From contig NZ_CP061319.1 of NCBI RefSeq assembly GCF_018688455.1, positions 372,001 to 436,000 of the forward strand: a stretch of 64,000 nt of DNA. The letters run 5' to 3'. The first letter of the stretch is position 1, and every line of letters begins with the position of its first letter. Under the pieces are notes generated by a model. It saw only the letters and a list, made by a program, of their open reading frames with translations. It made no database searches and was not told the origin of the DNA. The position numbers were made by a program, and so were the translations under genes. Shown one piece after another: positions 1-7,592 of this stretch. The DNA comes from Polynucleobacter sp. AM-7D1. Lineage in GTDB: Bacteria > Pseudomonadota > Gammaproteobacteria > Burkholderiales > Burkholderiaceae.

Positions 1-2
1 TA

Positions 3-281
3 GCTCTATTGGCCGCCTTGGGTGCCAAGGCTAATTACATTGATAGCGGTTGCTGCGGCATGGCGGGTTCATTTGGATTTAATCCAGAGCATGTTGAAAT
101 ATCCAAAGCAGTGGGTGAGTTAGTATTGCTGCCCGCCATTCGAGCTACTGATCTAGAAACTATCATTCTGACCAATGGCTTTAGTTGCCGAGAGCAGATT
201 GAACAAGAAACCGGTCGCAAGGTAAAGCATCTAGCTGAGTTACTGCAAATGGCGCACCAAGCTCAAGTAGAAAGCGTGTAA
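3..281 (+). CDS. C-terminal end of an FAD/Fe-S oxidoreductase (GlcF/YdiJ type), partial
   Basis: Only the last ~92 residues are present; the gene starts upstream of the window. The visible part carries the CCG-type cysteine motif (GCCGMAGSFGF) followed by a helix and a short C-terminal domain containing the NGFSCREQI segment. This is typical of the C-terminal Fe-S/cysteine-rich domain of glycolate-oxidase GlcF and YdiJ-like FAD-linked dehydrogenases, which oxidise 2-hydroxy acids. The family is recognised from the motif; the substrate cannot be told from this fragment. It has no obvious link to the flagellar genes that follow and probably marks the edge of the locus. Confidence 0.75.
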   Translation, partial: ALLAALGAKANYIDSGCCGMAGSFGFNPEHVEISKAVGELVLLPAIRATDLETIILTNGFSCREQIEQETGRKVKHLAELLQMAHQAQVESV

Positions 282-350
282 TACAAATTCCCTTGCAGTA
301 AGAAAGGTTCATAATGTGATTAAAGCCCTCTTTAGATTGCGAGTAATCAA

Positions 351-608
351 TTGGATAAGTTAAATCTGCAAGCCTCTTATTTAAGTAGCTCTACCCATAG
401 AGGGGATGCTACTTTGCATGATCGAAAAATAGCCCCTAGTACTGCCTCTACTCGAGCCCATCCAATTCCCTCTGCGTTAAAAGTTGAGCAGTCTGGACCA
501 GCAGTTACTATTGAAATTAGCGGTAATACCCCCGATCCCCTTAAATTGATCCCAATGAGCGCTGATCGACAAATCGGTGCATATATTCGAAATACAAAGT
601 TGCTATAA
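351..608 (+). CDS. Small hypothetical protein (85 aa)
   Basis: An open frame of 85 residues starting at TTG, with ATT at 336 the only earlier in-frame option after a stop at 333. No convincing ribosome binding site is seen. The N-terminal half is rich in Ser, Thr and Ala and looks disordered. The middle has an alternating hydrophobic stretch (VEQSGPAVTIEISG) like a short beta segment. There are no membrane segments and no family I recognise. It lies between the Fe-S oxidoreductase and the bactofilin cluster. It may be a real small gene, but the weak start leaves clear doubt. Confidence 0.35.
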   Translation: MDKLNLQASYLSSSTHRGDATLHDRKIAPSTASTRAHPIPSALKVEQSGPAVTIEISGNTPDPLKLIPMSADRQIGAYIRNTKLL

Positions 609-675
609 GCCTCCTCAAGTTGATAGCGGCACTCTCTAATTTGGTTTGAACATCGCTCAGAGCTCGTAGATCCAT

Positions 676-709
676 GATAAATAAGTTAGCCTTAACTAAC
701 TTATTTATC
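676..709. repeat. Perfect 14-bp inverted repeat (hairpin) upstream of bactofilin gene
   Basis: GATAAATAAGTTAG (676-689) and its exact reverse complement (696-709) are separated by six bases. The arms are AT-rich and no long T run follows, so it is not a textbook terminator. It could end transcription of the upstream genes in both directions or serve as an operator for the bactofilin gene at 830. Confidence 0.6.
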
Positions 710-753
710 GACCCTCGCTACAAATGAGGGCGTCCGAATAGGATCTTTCTAAA

Positions 754-781
754 TAAAGCTAGAATAGATCCCCGCCCAAAC
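754..781 (+). promoter_or_regulatory. Weak sigma-28-like promoter candidate before bactofilin 1
   Basis: TAAAGCTA (754-761), 12 bases, then GCCCAAAC (774-781). The spacing equals that of the sigma-28-like promoters of fliC and fliD1 in this window, but only the first three bases of the -10 element match GCCGTTAA. Low-confidence candidate for the gene starting at 830. Confidence 0.25.
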
Positions 782-829
782 AGATGAGGGGGATAAAGCA
801 CTACGGTGTGGATGCCCAAAGGAAACCCA

Positions 830-1285
830 ATGAGTTTGTTCAAGAAAAGTTCACAGTCCATTAAGTTCTTACAGCCAACAATGGAGTCCTTTGAGACCAT
901 CATTGGGCCGGCTACCGAGGTTCATGGCAGGCTAGTCGCTAATGAGAGTCTACGAATTGATGGTCGGGTTATCGGCAATATCGAAGCGCGCCAAGGTAAG
1001 AGTGTCAGTATTGCCTTGGGTCGTACGGGTGTTGTGCAGGGTGATATTTTTGCATTTAGGGTTCTCGTTGCCGGCAAGGTAGAAGGAAATATCTATGCTA
1101 CTGAGCGCGTTGAGTTGCATGAAGGTGCGGAAGTTCGGGGCGATATTACATATGGTCAACTCGGAATTGAGCATGGTGCAAAATTAAATGGTCTGATGAT
1201 CTCCAGAAATGGTGAGGAACCAGAGGGTGCCACTGATTCTGCTGCAATTTTTCAAGCCAATTGGAGCAAAATTAAAAGCCAATAA
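830..1285 (+). CDS. Bactofilin 1 (polymer-forming cytoskeletal protein)
   Basis: A 151-residue protein consisting of one bactofilin (DUF583) beta-helix domain, roughly residues 25-120, with the typical rungs built from repeated G-x-hydrophobic steps (for example VHGRLVANESLRIDGRVIGNIEA and VEGNIYATERVELHEGAEVRGDI, here abbreviated as spanning those rungs). Flanking tails are short and polar. Bactofilins polymerise without nucleotide on the inner membrane and scaffold wall enzymes, stalks or motility machinery. I chose ATG 830, not GTG 806, because AAAGGA sits seven bases upstream. It is the first of three bactofilin genes within 4 kb, next to a RodZ-like gene; a role in positioning the flagellar pole is inference. 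Confidence 0.9.
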   Translation: MSLFKKSSQSIKFLQPTMESFETIIGPATEVHGRLVANESLRIDGRVIGNIEARQGKSVSIALGRTGVVQGDIFAFRVLVAGKVEGNIYATERVELHEGAEVRGDITYGQLGIEHGAKLNGLMISRNGEEPEGATDSAAIFQANWSKIKSQ

Positions 1286-1338
1286 TTTTTGGCGCGTATG
1301 ATTTTCACCTATTAACGCATTAACAAGGATAGTAGCTC

Positions 1339-2220
1339 ATGGGATTATTTGACTTGATTAAAGGCGGGTCTTTGCAGATGAGTCAAAGGCAGTTCGACCA
1401 GTGCGTTTTTGATCACTATCGGGAGCGATTTAAATATGATAGTTTTCAAAGTTTCTGGCATGCAACTGTTTCAAATCCGGACGGTAGCGTTGGGCGCTTA
1501 GTTGATCGCCTGTATGCATGTGAGGATGGCTTTCCAAAAGATAGTCTTTTGCATGCGCAGTTAGCAGAAGCCTCTTTAATCATTGAAAAACATTGGTTCA
1601 ATACCTACGGTATTAGTCCAGAGTCCTTAAGTATTTTTTCAAACATCTGCACCCAGGCGCAACAGGCCCTTGAGGAGCAATTAAGTTCTGAGGCAGTTCA
1701 GCCTATTGAGATCGATCCTGAGTTGAGGGTTGATGGCTGTCAAAAATCTCTGAACACGTATGAGCAAAATCTGGCTCAAATGGGTCTGCCAAAGTTTGAT
1801 GATTTAACCAAGATCCACTACTTTATGGTGGATATGAATGAAACCCTATCGGCCCCATTTAAATACAGCGGTAGTGTTTTAAAGGTTTTAGAGCAGGATT
1901 CCTATATGCAAAATGACGATGTTAGCTGGGGGCGATGGACTCTGTTTCGTGACGCCACTGGCTATACCGATATTTGGATTGTGCGCATAGAATCTGGAAA
2001 AGCTGAGGTAGTAAAAATGATTTCTAAGGTAGATGCAGATGCCTACAGCTTAGATGAATCTCCTCGGGGAATTCAATATGACCTAGAAATTTTTAAGGCA
2101 ATAGATAAGACACGTATTACCGCTTTTGATAATTCTGAATTTAATGATCCGCCGCCGCCGTATTTCCAAATGCTGTCGATGATGGATGTCATGGGCGATA
2201 AACCCGGCAGCAATATCTAG
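1339..2220 (+). CDS. Hypothetical cytoplasmic protein (293 aa)
   Basis: The ATG is preceded by AAGGA at a good distance and follows bactofilin 1 by about 50 bases, so the two are probably co-transcribed. No signal peptide, membrane segment or known motif is visible. The protein is acidic, with aromatic-rich N- and C-terminal halves and a central Gln/Glu-rich helical linker around residues 100-130. The C-terminal third contains a proline run (PPPPY) shortly before the end. I do not recognise a family. The neighbourhood suggests a partner of the bactofilin/RodZ-like cluster; this is inference only. Confidence 0.7.
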   Translation: MGLFDLIKGGSLQMSQRQFDQCVFDHYRERFKYDSFQSFWHATVSNPDGSVGRLVDRLYACEDGFPKDSLLHAQLAEASLIIEKHWFNTYGISPESLSIFSNICTQAQQALEEQLSSEAVQPIEIDPELRVDGCQKSLNTYEQNLAQMGLPKFDDLTKIHYFMVDMNETLSAPFKYSGSVLKVLEQDSYMQNDDVSWGRWTLFRDATGYTDIWIVRIESGKAEVVKMISKVDADAYSLDESPRGIQYDLEIFKAIDKTRITAFDNSEFNDPPPPYFQMLSMMDVMGDKPGSNI

Positions 2221-2222
2221 AT

Positions 2223-2254
2223 AAAAAAATACCCCAATTAAGAGGTATTTTTTT
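2223..2254. terminator. Bidirectional terminator between convergent genes
   Basis: AAAAAATACC (2224-2233) pairs with GGTATTTTTT (2244-2253). A-tract and T-tract on opposite sides let it work for the gene ending at 2220 on plus and the bactofilin gene ending at 2268 on minus. Confidence 0.75.
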
Positions 2255-2267
2255 AAGCGTCTAAGAC

Positions 2268-2672
2268 TTACTCATCATCACTCGAGTTTGAGCTTGAATA
2301 GTCTTGAGTAGAAGAGCTTGAGTAGCTTGTAGAGGGTGGAGTCGCATCAATTACTCTCAATTCACCACTGAGCTTGGCGCCTTTTTCTACGCTCATTTCA
2401 GCGTATTGGGTGAGTCCAGTAATTTTTGCGCTAGAGCGAACATTCAGGTGATTGGTCACATGGAGACCTTGAGTCACTTCACCGCGAATTTCAACCACTT
2501 CAGCATTGATGCGACCATTAACAATTCCGGAAGTATCAACAAGTACTTCTTTGGTATTGAGTTCGCCTTCAACTAGACCTGCAACAACTGCCATTTCTGG
2601 TACTTCAAAGGTGCCCTTGACAATAACGCCCTCACCAACAAAAAGGGAGCCTTTTGGATTGTTATCGGTCAT
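2268..2672 (-). CDS. Bactofilin 2
   Basis: A 134-residue bactofilin: short N-terminal tail, then beta-helix rungs from about residue 10 to 105 (VGEGVIVKGTF, VAGLVEGEL, VDTSGIVNGRI, VEIRGEVTQGL), and a C-terminal tail very rich in serine ending in acidic residues. The Ser-rich tail is the main difference from the other two bactofilins and may be the interaction or turnover region. The gene faces bactofilin 1 across a shared terminator and is followed upstream by the small membrane protein at 2755-3114 on the same strand, with which it may form a unit. Confidence 0.9.
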   Translation of the reverse strand: MTDNNPKGSLFVGEGVIVKGTFEVPEMAVVAGLVEGELNTKEVLVDTSGIVNGRINAEVVEIRGEVTQGLHVTNHLNVRSSAKITGLTQYAEMSVEKGAKLSGELRVIDATPPSTSYSSSSTQDYSSSNSSDDE

Positions 2673-2754
2673 AGTAAGTTTCCTGAGGTAATAAATATGG
2701 ATTCATCATATAGCAATTAATGAAGTTTTTGGGCTTCAGCGCTACTGGCTTGCC

Positions 2755-3114
2755 CTACATTGGGGCCGGTTTTTTCCCGGTGGTAGGGGTGGATAGCTCT
2801 GAAAACTGCTCTTTCAACTCTTTCAGCGAGTTAATTTTGCTTTCAATATGGGGGAGTTGTTTTTGAAGAGCCTGCAGATTCTCACGATAGTGAGCCTCAA
2901 TCTCATCCATTTCCTTGCGCGTAATGACGCCCCCCATTTCCTTGGTCATTTCAGGGCTAAATCGAATAGCCACCCTAAACCCGAGGAAGTGAATGCCAAT
3001 GCCAAAAAGGATGAATGCGCTAAAGGATAAAAAGGCGATTTTGATCACCGTTCTACCGGTTATCTTGATTTGCTTCATGGTCGATGTCGACCCGGAAATC
3101 CAGATGAGCTGCAT
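2755..3114 (-). CDS. Small bitopic membrane protein with coiled coil (119 aa)
   Basis: One transmembrane segment near the N-terminus (about residues 24-45, IKIAFLSFSAFILFGIGIHF), followed by a charged periplasmic or cytoplasmic helix with heptad-like spacing (residues 65-105) and a short Pro/Lys tail. An alternative start is the internal Met at 3078, giving a 107-residue protein; the ATG at 3114 has AGAGGA 13 bases upstream, so neither start is certain. Family not recognised. Its position upstream of bactofilin 2 on the same strand suggests a membrane anchor or partner for the bactofilin (inference). Confidence 0.65.
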   Translation of the reverse strand: MQLIWISGSTSTMKQIKITGRTVIKIAFLSFSAFILFGIGIHFLGFRVAIRFSPEMTKEMGGVITRKEMDEIEAHYRENLQALQKQLPHIESKINSLKELKEQFSELSTPTTGKKPAPM

Positions 3115-3334
3115 TTTTTGCTATTAATCCTCTATTTTCTTGGGGTATTACCCTTAATTGAGGGTGATTTTAACATTTTGGATCAATTTTGAAGGGTTTT
3201 TTGAGGCTAAATTGCTTACTATCAATTGACCAATTTGCTAATATCTAAACATAAATAAAACAATATGGAGATAGGATCACCCAATCTTTACTCCTGCTTG
3301 TATTTTTGCGGCGAAGTAAATTGAGGAAAATGGC

Positions 3335-4351
3335 ATGTCGCCAGTAAAAAATAACCCCCTGCCAGATGTCATTGGATCTCAGCTAAAAGCAGCTAGGGAG
3401 GCTCGAAAACTCGAGCGCGTGGAGTTGGCGAACCTATGTTGTCTTTCTGCCAAAATGATTTTGGAGTTGGAGGAAGGCGGCATGAGTTCCTTCTACAGCT
3501 TCCCCTTGAAGATCAATGCAGCAAAACGGGTGGGTAGTTTTCTGAATCTCACTGAGTCTGATTATTTGTCATTTCCGCAGCCCATTGCAGAGGCTGTTGA
3601 GAGTCTTGAGGGTGTAGCGCCTGAAGCGGAGCGCTTGGATAGTACTGAAGTAGCTCCCGCAGAGATAAGTCCTACATCTGCGCAAGACGAGGTTCTTGCT
3701 GGATCACGCGATCCAGCCATCACCGAGCGATTAGAGTGGCAGGAGCTGTTAACGGAAAAAGTGGGTGGAGATGTTTCTGGTCCAGAGGCTGGCGGTCGCT
3801 TTAAGCTTTCCTTTAAGCCGGTACTTTTTCTTTCCCTGGGCTTAGCTATTGCTGGGCTATTGTTTGGCTTAAACACCAAATATGACTTGGTATATCAAGT
3901 TGCAGCTCTCATGGAGACTAAACCTACGCCCCCTCCAGCCGTTCCCGTAGAGGAAGCGCCTAAAGAAGCTGCTGAAGAAAGTAAAGCTCAAGTTCAGCCT
4001 GACCCAGCATTGAACCAGGAAGTGAAGCCCGCCGAGGCGGTGGTAGCAACAGGCCAGTGCCCATATAAGCAAAATGGGCAATTATTGAGCTATCAATCGC
4101 CCAATCCGTCAAAGGCTGGCGATACCGTGAATCTCAAAACCTTAATTAAGCAGACTGTTTGCTTTGTTGATGGGGCGGGCAAGCAGTTAGTGATGGCAAT
4201 GGAGGCAAATACTGCCCTTGCCTTTAAAGGTGTTGCGCCATTCACCGTTTTGGCTCAAGATTTGGATGATGTTGAAATGTATTTTCAGGGGTGGAGGGTT
4301 CGCTTACCTGCCGCTGGGACTAAGCAAGTGCAGTTGCTCGAAGTGAACTAA
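3335..4351 (+). CDS. RodZ-like HTH membrane protein
   Basis: A 338-residue protein with the RodZ layout: an N-terminal Xre-like helix-turn-helix (about residues 10-80, IGSQLKAAREARKLERVELA then the recognition region), an acidic linker, one transmembrane helix (about 160-182) and a Pro/Glu-rich periplasmic linker leading to a C-terminal beta-rich domain (about 235-338) like the DUF4115 domain. In RodZ the HTH binds MreB and links the cytoskeleton to cell-wall synthesis. Here the HTH is divergent and the usual FxxW-type aromatic residues are not clear, so a paralogue with a separate task, perhaps joining bactofilins to the envelope, is likely. GAGGA lies seven bases before the ATG. Confidence 0.7.
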   Translation: MSPVKNNPLPDVIGSQLKAAREARKLERVELANLCCLSAKMILELEEGGMSSFYSFPLKINAAKRVGSFLNLTESDYLSFPQPIAEAVESLEGVAPEAERLDSTEVAPAEISPTSAQDEVLAGSRDPAITERLEWQELLTEKVGGDVSGPEAGGRFKLSFKPVLFLSLGLAIAGLLFGLNTKYDLVYQVAALMETKPTPPPAVPVEEAPKEAAEESKAQVQPDPALNQEVKPAEAVVATGQCPYKQNGQLLSYQSPNPSKAGDTVNLKTLIKQTVCFVDGAGKQLVMAMEANTALAFKGVAPFTVLAQDLDDVEMYFQGWRVRLPAAGTKQVQLLEVN

Positions 4352-4393
4352 TGGCCCACTATCCTGTGCGCTAATTTTTTGAGGTATTGAGAA

Positions 4394-4867
4394 ATGTTCG
4401 AATTTTCAAAAAAAGGCCCGATGGCCGATACACAGTTGACTTATGCCAGCATGGTTGGCAGTGGATCTACTGTAAAGGGTAATTTCACACACCGTGGAAA
4501 TATGTTGCTCTCTGGACATCTTGTTGGAGACATCCATCAGGATGAGGAGTCCTCAGGATCCACGGATGGGTACACCGCTGTAGTTGGTAAATCGGGGTTT
4601 CTAGAGGGCAATATCCACAGTGCCCACGCGATTATTATCGGCCGCATTGAGGGTTCAGTTTACGCAAAGGGTCGTGTTGAAATTTATCCTGGTGCAATCG
4701 TCAATGGTGATGTGACTTACTCGCAAATTAACGTTCATCCAGACGCTAAAGTGAATGGCAATTTAAAGTGCCTATTGTCAGATCTGACAGATCACTTGAT
4801 CGATGAGCAGGGTAGTGATGAGTCTCTCAATAATGTGTTGCCAATGACTAAGGCAGATGGCTACTAA
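4394..4867 (+). CDS. Bactofilin 3
   Basis: A 157-residue bactofilin. The beta-helix runs from about residue 20 to 130, interrupted after the third rung by a polar loop (DEESSGSTDG, residues 51-60) not found in the other two copies. The C-terminal tail is acidic. It starts 42 bases after the RodZ-like gene and is probably in the same operon, which supports a joint function. Different tails and loops in the three paralogues suggest a mixed polymer or three separate ones (inference). Confidence 0.9.
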   Translation: MFEFSKKGPMADTQLTYASMVGSGSTVKGNFTHRGNMLLSGHLVGDIHQDEESSGSTDGYTAVVGKSGFLEGNIHSAHAIIIGRIEGSVYAKGRVEIYPGAIVNGDVTYSQINVHPDAKVNGNLKCLLSDLTDHLIDEQGSDESLNNVLPMTKADGY

Positions 4868-4882
4868 GTAGTCATGATTTAA

Positions 4883-5269
4883 ATGACAGAGTTTAGAAAT
4901 AAAGCCCCTTGGTACGGATTGCTAATTTTTATCGTACTGGTGGTTGTCAGTGCCATAGTTCACACCTACTACTTTAGAGACCTGCCTAAGTGCCGTGATG
5001 AGAATATCCAAATCTTGCTTAATAAAGAGTTGCGAAATAACGAGCAACTTCTGAATAATTCACAAACCTTAGCATTTGGGCAATTCCAAGAAAAATCTCA
5101 CAATGCAGTTCAAAGGGATTGCAGTGCAGAGCTTCTGACAAATGCTGGGACTTATTTGATTTTGTACAGAGTCATTAATAACTCTGGCGAACAATCCTTC
5201 TTTCAGCGCCTCTTTGCTCCAGTCGATTACTCAATATCGCTTGAGTCTGTGATGGCAATAAAACAGTAA
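4883..5269 (+). CDS. Small single-pass membrane protein (128 aa)
   Basis: One N-terminal transmembrane helix (about residues 11-28), then a ~100-residue extracytoplasmic part with two cysteines (residues 36 and about 80) that could form a disulfide. It follows bactofilin 3 by 15 bases, so it is likely translated from the same message. No known family is recognised. Orientation (short positive N-terminus) points to a periplasmic C-terminal domain. Confidence 0.65.
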   Translation: MTEFRNKAPWYGLLIFIVLVVVSAIVHTYYFRDLPKCRDENIQILLNKELRNNEQLLNNSQTLAFGQFQEKSHNAVQRDCSAELLTNAGTYLILYRVINNSGEQSFFQRLFAPVDYSISLESVMAIKQ

Positions 5270-5278
5270 TTGCTGAAT

Positions 5279-5551
5279 TCAGAGTAAAAATTTGCCAACA
5301 ATGTAAAGCATCAGTCCGGAAATCAATAGATATCCGAAACCTTTTGCGAGGGCCTTTTCTACACCCTTTTGAACAATGCGATTCTGAATACCTTCGTCTG
5401 CCACAATATTTTTGATGTTCCAAAGATCTTTTCTGATGACATTGAGGCTTTCATCGGACTTGCGATCTCTTTGCTGAAGATTGGCGCTAATCTCGGCTAA
5501 GTGAGTATTGATTGCCTGCAGCTCTTTAATTGCGTCATCTAAATTGCCCAT
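5279..5551 (-). CDS. Small coiled-coil protein with C-terminal membrane anchor (90 aa)
   Basis: Residues 1-55 form a charged amphipathic helix with heptad spacing; residues 72-89 are a hydrophobic tail anchor (YLLISGLMLYIVGKFLL). The gene is convergent with the preceding one, with only nine bases between them. The family is not recognised; architecture resembles small tail-anchored scaffolding proteins. The open frame and codon use fit its neighbours. Confidence 0.55.
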   Translation of the reverse strand: MGNLDDAIKELQAINTHLAEISANLQQRDRKSDESLNVIRKDLWNIKNIVADEGIQNRIVQKGVEKALAKGFGYLLISGLMLYIVGKFLL

Positions 5552-5736
5552 AGATACCCCGAAATAATGTTTTAGCTAATAGCTCGATCTGTAAATCTCA
5601 GAGATATTTAGCTGATAAACATAGATTATTGCAAATCTTGACTGGGTCTTGCCATTTGGTGGAAATCCCAGGGATTTGCTTTATAGTGATGCTAGGTCGA
5701 CATTGCAGATTAAATCGAACGCTTTGCCACTTCAAT

Positions 5737-6312
5737 ATGACACGCAGTATGGATATCAAACCGCAAATGATCGTAAATCAAATTGGGCTATTAGCCAAAA
5801 AAATTGCCAAAGTTTTGATTTATGCATTTATTGCTTTAGTACTGCTTTATATTGCCTTTAAGGCTTGGGAATACCAGGCTGAGTCTGATCAGCAGCAGGC
5901 CGTTAAAGTGTCGCAAACTCAACAAAGCGAAAAGTTTGCTAACGGCAGTCAATATGTCGCAACCTACTCCCCTTTGCTTGTGGGTAGCTCATCACTGAGT
6001 TTTGTTCAGCGCCCCAACAATGAGCCCCTTTTTAAGTATTTGTTAGGGGCTAGTTATCCAAATTTTATTACCGCGCTTGAAGATAGCGCATCCCTAGTTT
6101 ATGTGGGACCACAAATCCTGGGTACAGGATGTCAAAAATTGGGCTGCGCTGTAGCGCAAGCAGCATTAGTGATTGATCCAAGCAAGGGCCGTATTTATGC
6201 TGCCCTGATTGAAGGTGGCAAAGTAAGCTACTTTGGTTTAACTGAGGGACAGGCGGTGCCACCTGCATTTGAGAAATGGGCCAGCACTCAGATCGTGGAG
6301 CTTGCAAAGTGA
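5737..6312 (+). CDS. Bitopic membrane protein of unknown function (191 aa)
   Basis: One transmembrane segment near the N-terminus (about residues 22-44 from the ATG at 5737) followed by an extracytoplasmic domain of ~140 residues with a CxxxxC pair (GCQKLGC). Earlier in-frame TTG 5629 would add 36 residues without membrane or signal character, so ATG 5737, or 5749, is preferred; no strong ribosome site is seen. A loose sigma-28-like element (TAAATCTC, 11 bases, GCTGATAA, 5592-5618) lies upstream. The stop overlaps the start of the next gene, which implies coupled translation. No family recognised. Confidence 0.6.
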   Translation: MTRSMDIKPQMIVNQIGLLAKKIAKVLIYAFIALVLLYIAFKAWEYQAESDQQQAVKVSQTQQSEKFANGSQYVATYSPLLVGSSSLSFVQRPNNEPLFKYLLGASYPNFITALEDSASLVYVGPQILGTGCQKLGCAVAQAALVIDPSKGRIYAALIEGGKVSYFGLTEGQAVPPAFEKWASTQIVELAK

Positions 6313-6797
6313 ACCAATTCTTCTGCCGTATGAAGCCACTCACCTATCTTGCACTTGCCTGCACATTGATTTCTTTTGTTGGCGGAGCATCAGCAAAAGC
6401 GCCTGCAGATACTGGTCATGCCAAAACTTCAGAGTCTAAGGGGGCAAGTAAATCTGCCAACGATAAAGATATCGTCCTGGGAAAGAATTCTGAGAGCACG
6501 CTGTATTTACTAGCAGGTTGGGGTAAAGCAGAGGGCCCTTATATTTGGTACACAGTCTCTGCACACTTTAATAAAGATCAACTTGCTCCTGACGGGAAAG
6601 CGTTTAATTTATTCAGCGCTAGCGGCGCCCTAGATTGCAAGGAAAATAATTCCTTTTATTACCGCACTTCTTACATGTTCTTTGATGCTAAGTCGGGGGC
6701 GCTCAATGAAGTATTTTTTGAGAAAAGTAAATCAAATCCAATACGAATTGATTCAGGGAGTATTGAAGCTGATGTTAAAAACATTGTCTGTAAATAA
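6309..6797 (+). CDS. Secreted hypothetical protein (162 aa)
   Basis: GTG 6309 overlaps the stop of the upstream gene (GTGA) and has GGAG eight bases before it, so it is preferred over ATG 6330. Both starts give an N-terminal signal peptide ending near GGASAKA. The mature part is ~130 residues, begins with a Lys/Ser-rich linker, and has two cysteines: one in the LDCKEN segment and one at the end (VCK). The pattern of a C-terminal cysteine recalls the surface-adhesin-E-like secreted proteins, as does the gene at 9547, but similarity is weak. Confidence 0.65.
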   Translation: MNQFFCRMKPLTYLALACTLISFVGGASAKAPADTGHAKTSESKGASKSANDKDIVLGKNSESTLYLLAGWGKAEGPYIWYTVSAHFNKDQLAPDGKAFNLFSASGALDCKENNSFYYRTSYMFFDAKSGALNEVFFEKSKSNPIRIDSGSIEADVKNIVCK

Positions 6798-6821
6798 TTT
6801 CTCGACTTAGAGAAGTTTGAG

Positions 6822-7589
6822 ATGGCTTTCTTCAAAACTACCGCAGCATCGATGCCTAAGGGCCCAGAAAAATCGCCTCACCTAAATTTGGATTTAAGGC
6901 TAGATCTTATCGCTTCTAACCCACAATTCGCTGCCGAGCAACTCAAGAGTACCTTGGCAAACTTACAACAAGTTTTGCAGGCGACAAATCGAGAGGCGGT
7001 GACCGCTTACCTTGCTCAGGATTCCAGCTTATCTCCTTTTCAGCGCCGCCTACTTTCTGACTTACTAGGTGAGGGTGGGAAAGCTATCTCTGGTAATCGG
7101 GATGAGTTAACTGGCTTATTGACTCGATCAAGTCTATTGGATTTATTCTCCCCAGAATCCCATGGAGTTAGTGCTAGGTCGAGCTTAGCCATCTGCTTTA
7201 TTGATCTAGATGGCTTTAAGGTAATCAATGATCAGCACGGTCATGTGATCGGAGATCAAGTATTGCTAGCGATCAGCCAACGCATCCAGGCAGCGATCCG
7301 ACCGACTGACATGGCCGTTCGCTGGGGTGGGGATGAATTTATTGTTGTATTTGAGGGTGTGAGCACGCCTGATGTGGTGATGCAACTGGCGACCCGACTG
7401 CTGGGAATTATTAGCGAGCCACTGCAATTAAATCTGGATAATCCGATGCGATTATTTTTAGGTGCCAGTATCGGCGTTGCGATCCGGACTGATGAAAAAC
7501 TATCAATGAGCGACTTAGTGAACCAGGCTGATCAGGCAATGTATCAAGCGAAAAAGTCTGGGCAAAACAGTATTCAGATTTTTTCTTGA
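6822..7589 (+). CDS. GGDEF diguanylate cyclase
   Basis: A 255-residue soluble protein: an N-terminal helical region (1-90) with no known sensor domain, then a GGDEF domain (about 92-255). The active-site GGDEF is intact at 169-173, with the RxxD inhibitory site RPTD at 160-163, exactly five residues upstream, so product inhibition is expected. The enzyme would make cyclic di-GMP from GTP. Two YcgR/PilZ-type proteins that can read this signal are encoded 3 and 11 kb downstream. It ends three bases before the end of the convergent rpoN gene. Confidence 0.92.
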   Translation: MAFFKTTAASMPKGPEKSPHLNLDLRLDLIASNPQFAAEQLKSTLANLQQVLQATNREAVTAYLAQDSSLSPFQRRLLSDLLGEGGKAISGNRDELTGLLTRSSLLDLFSPESHGVSARSSLAICFIDLDGFKVINDQHGHVIGDQVLLAISQRIQAAIRPTDMAVRWGGDEFIVVFEGVSTPDVVMQLATRLLGIISEPLQLNLDNPMRLFLGASIGVAIRTDEKLSMSDLVNQADQAMYQAKKSGQNSIQIFS

Positions 7590-7592
7590 GTA

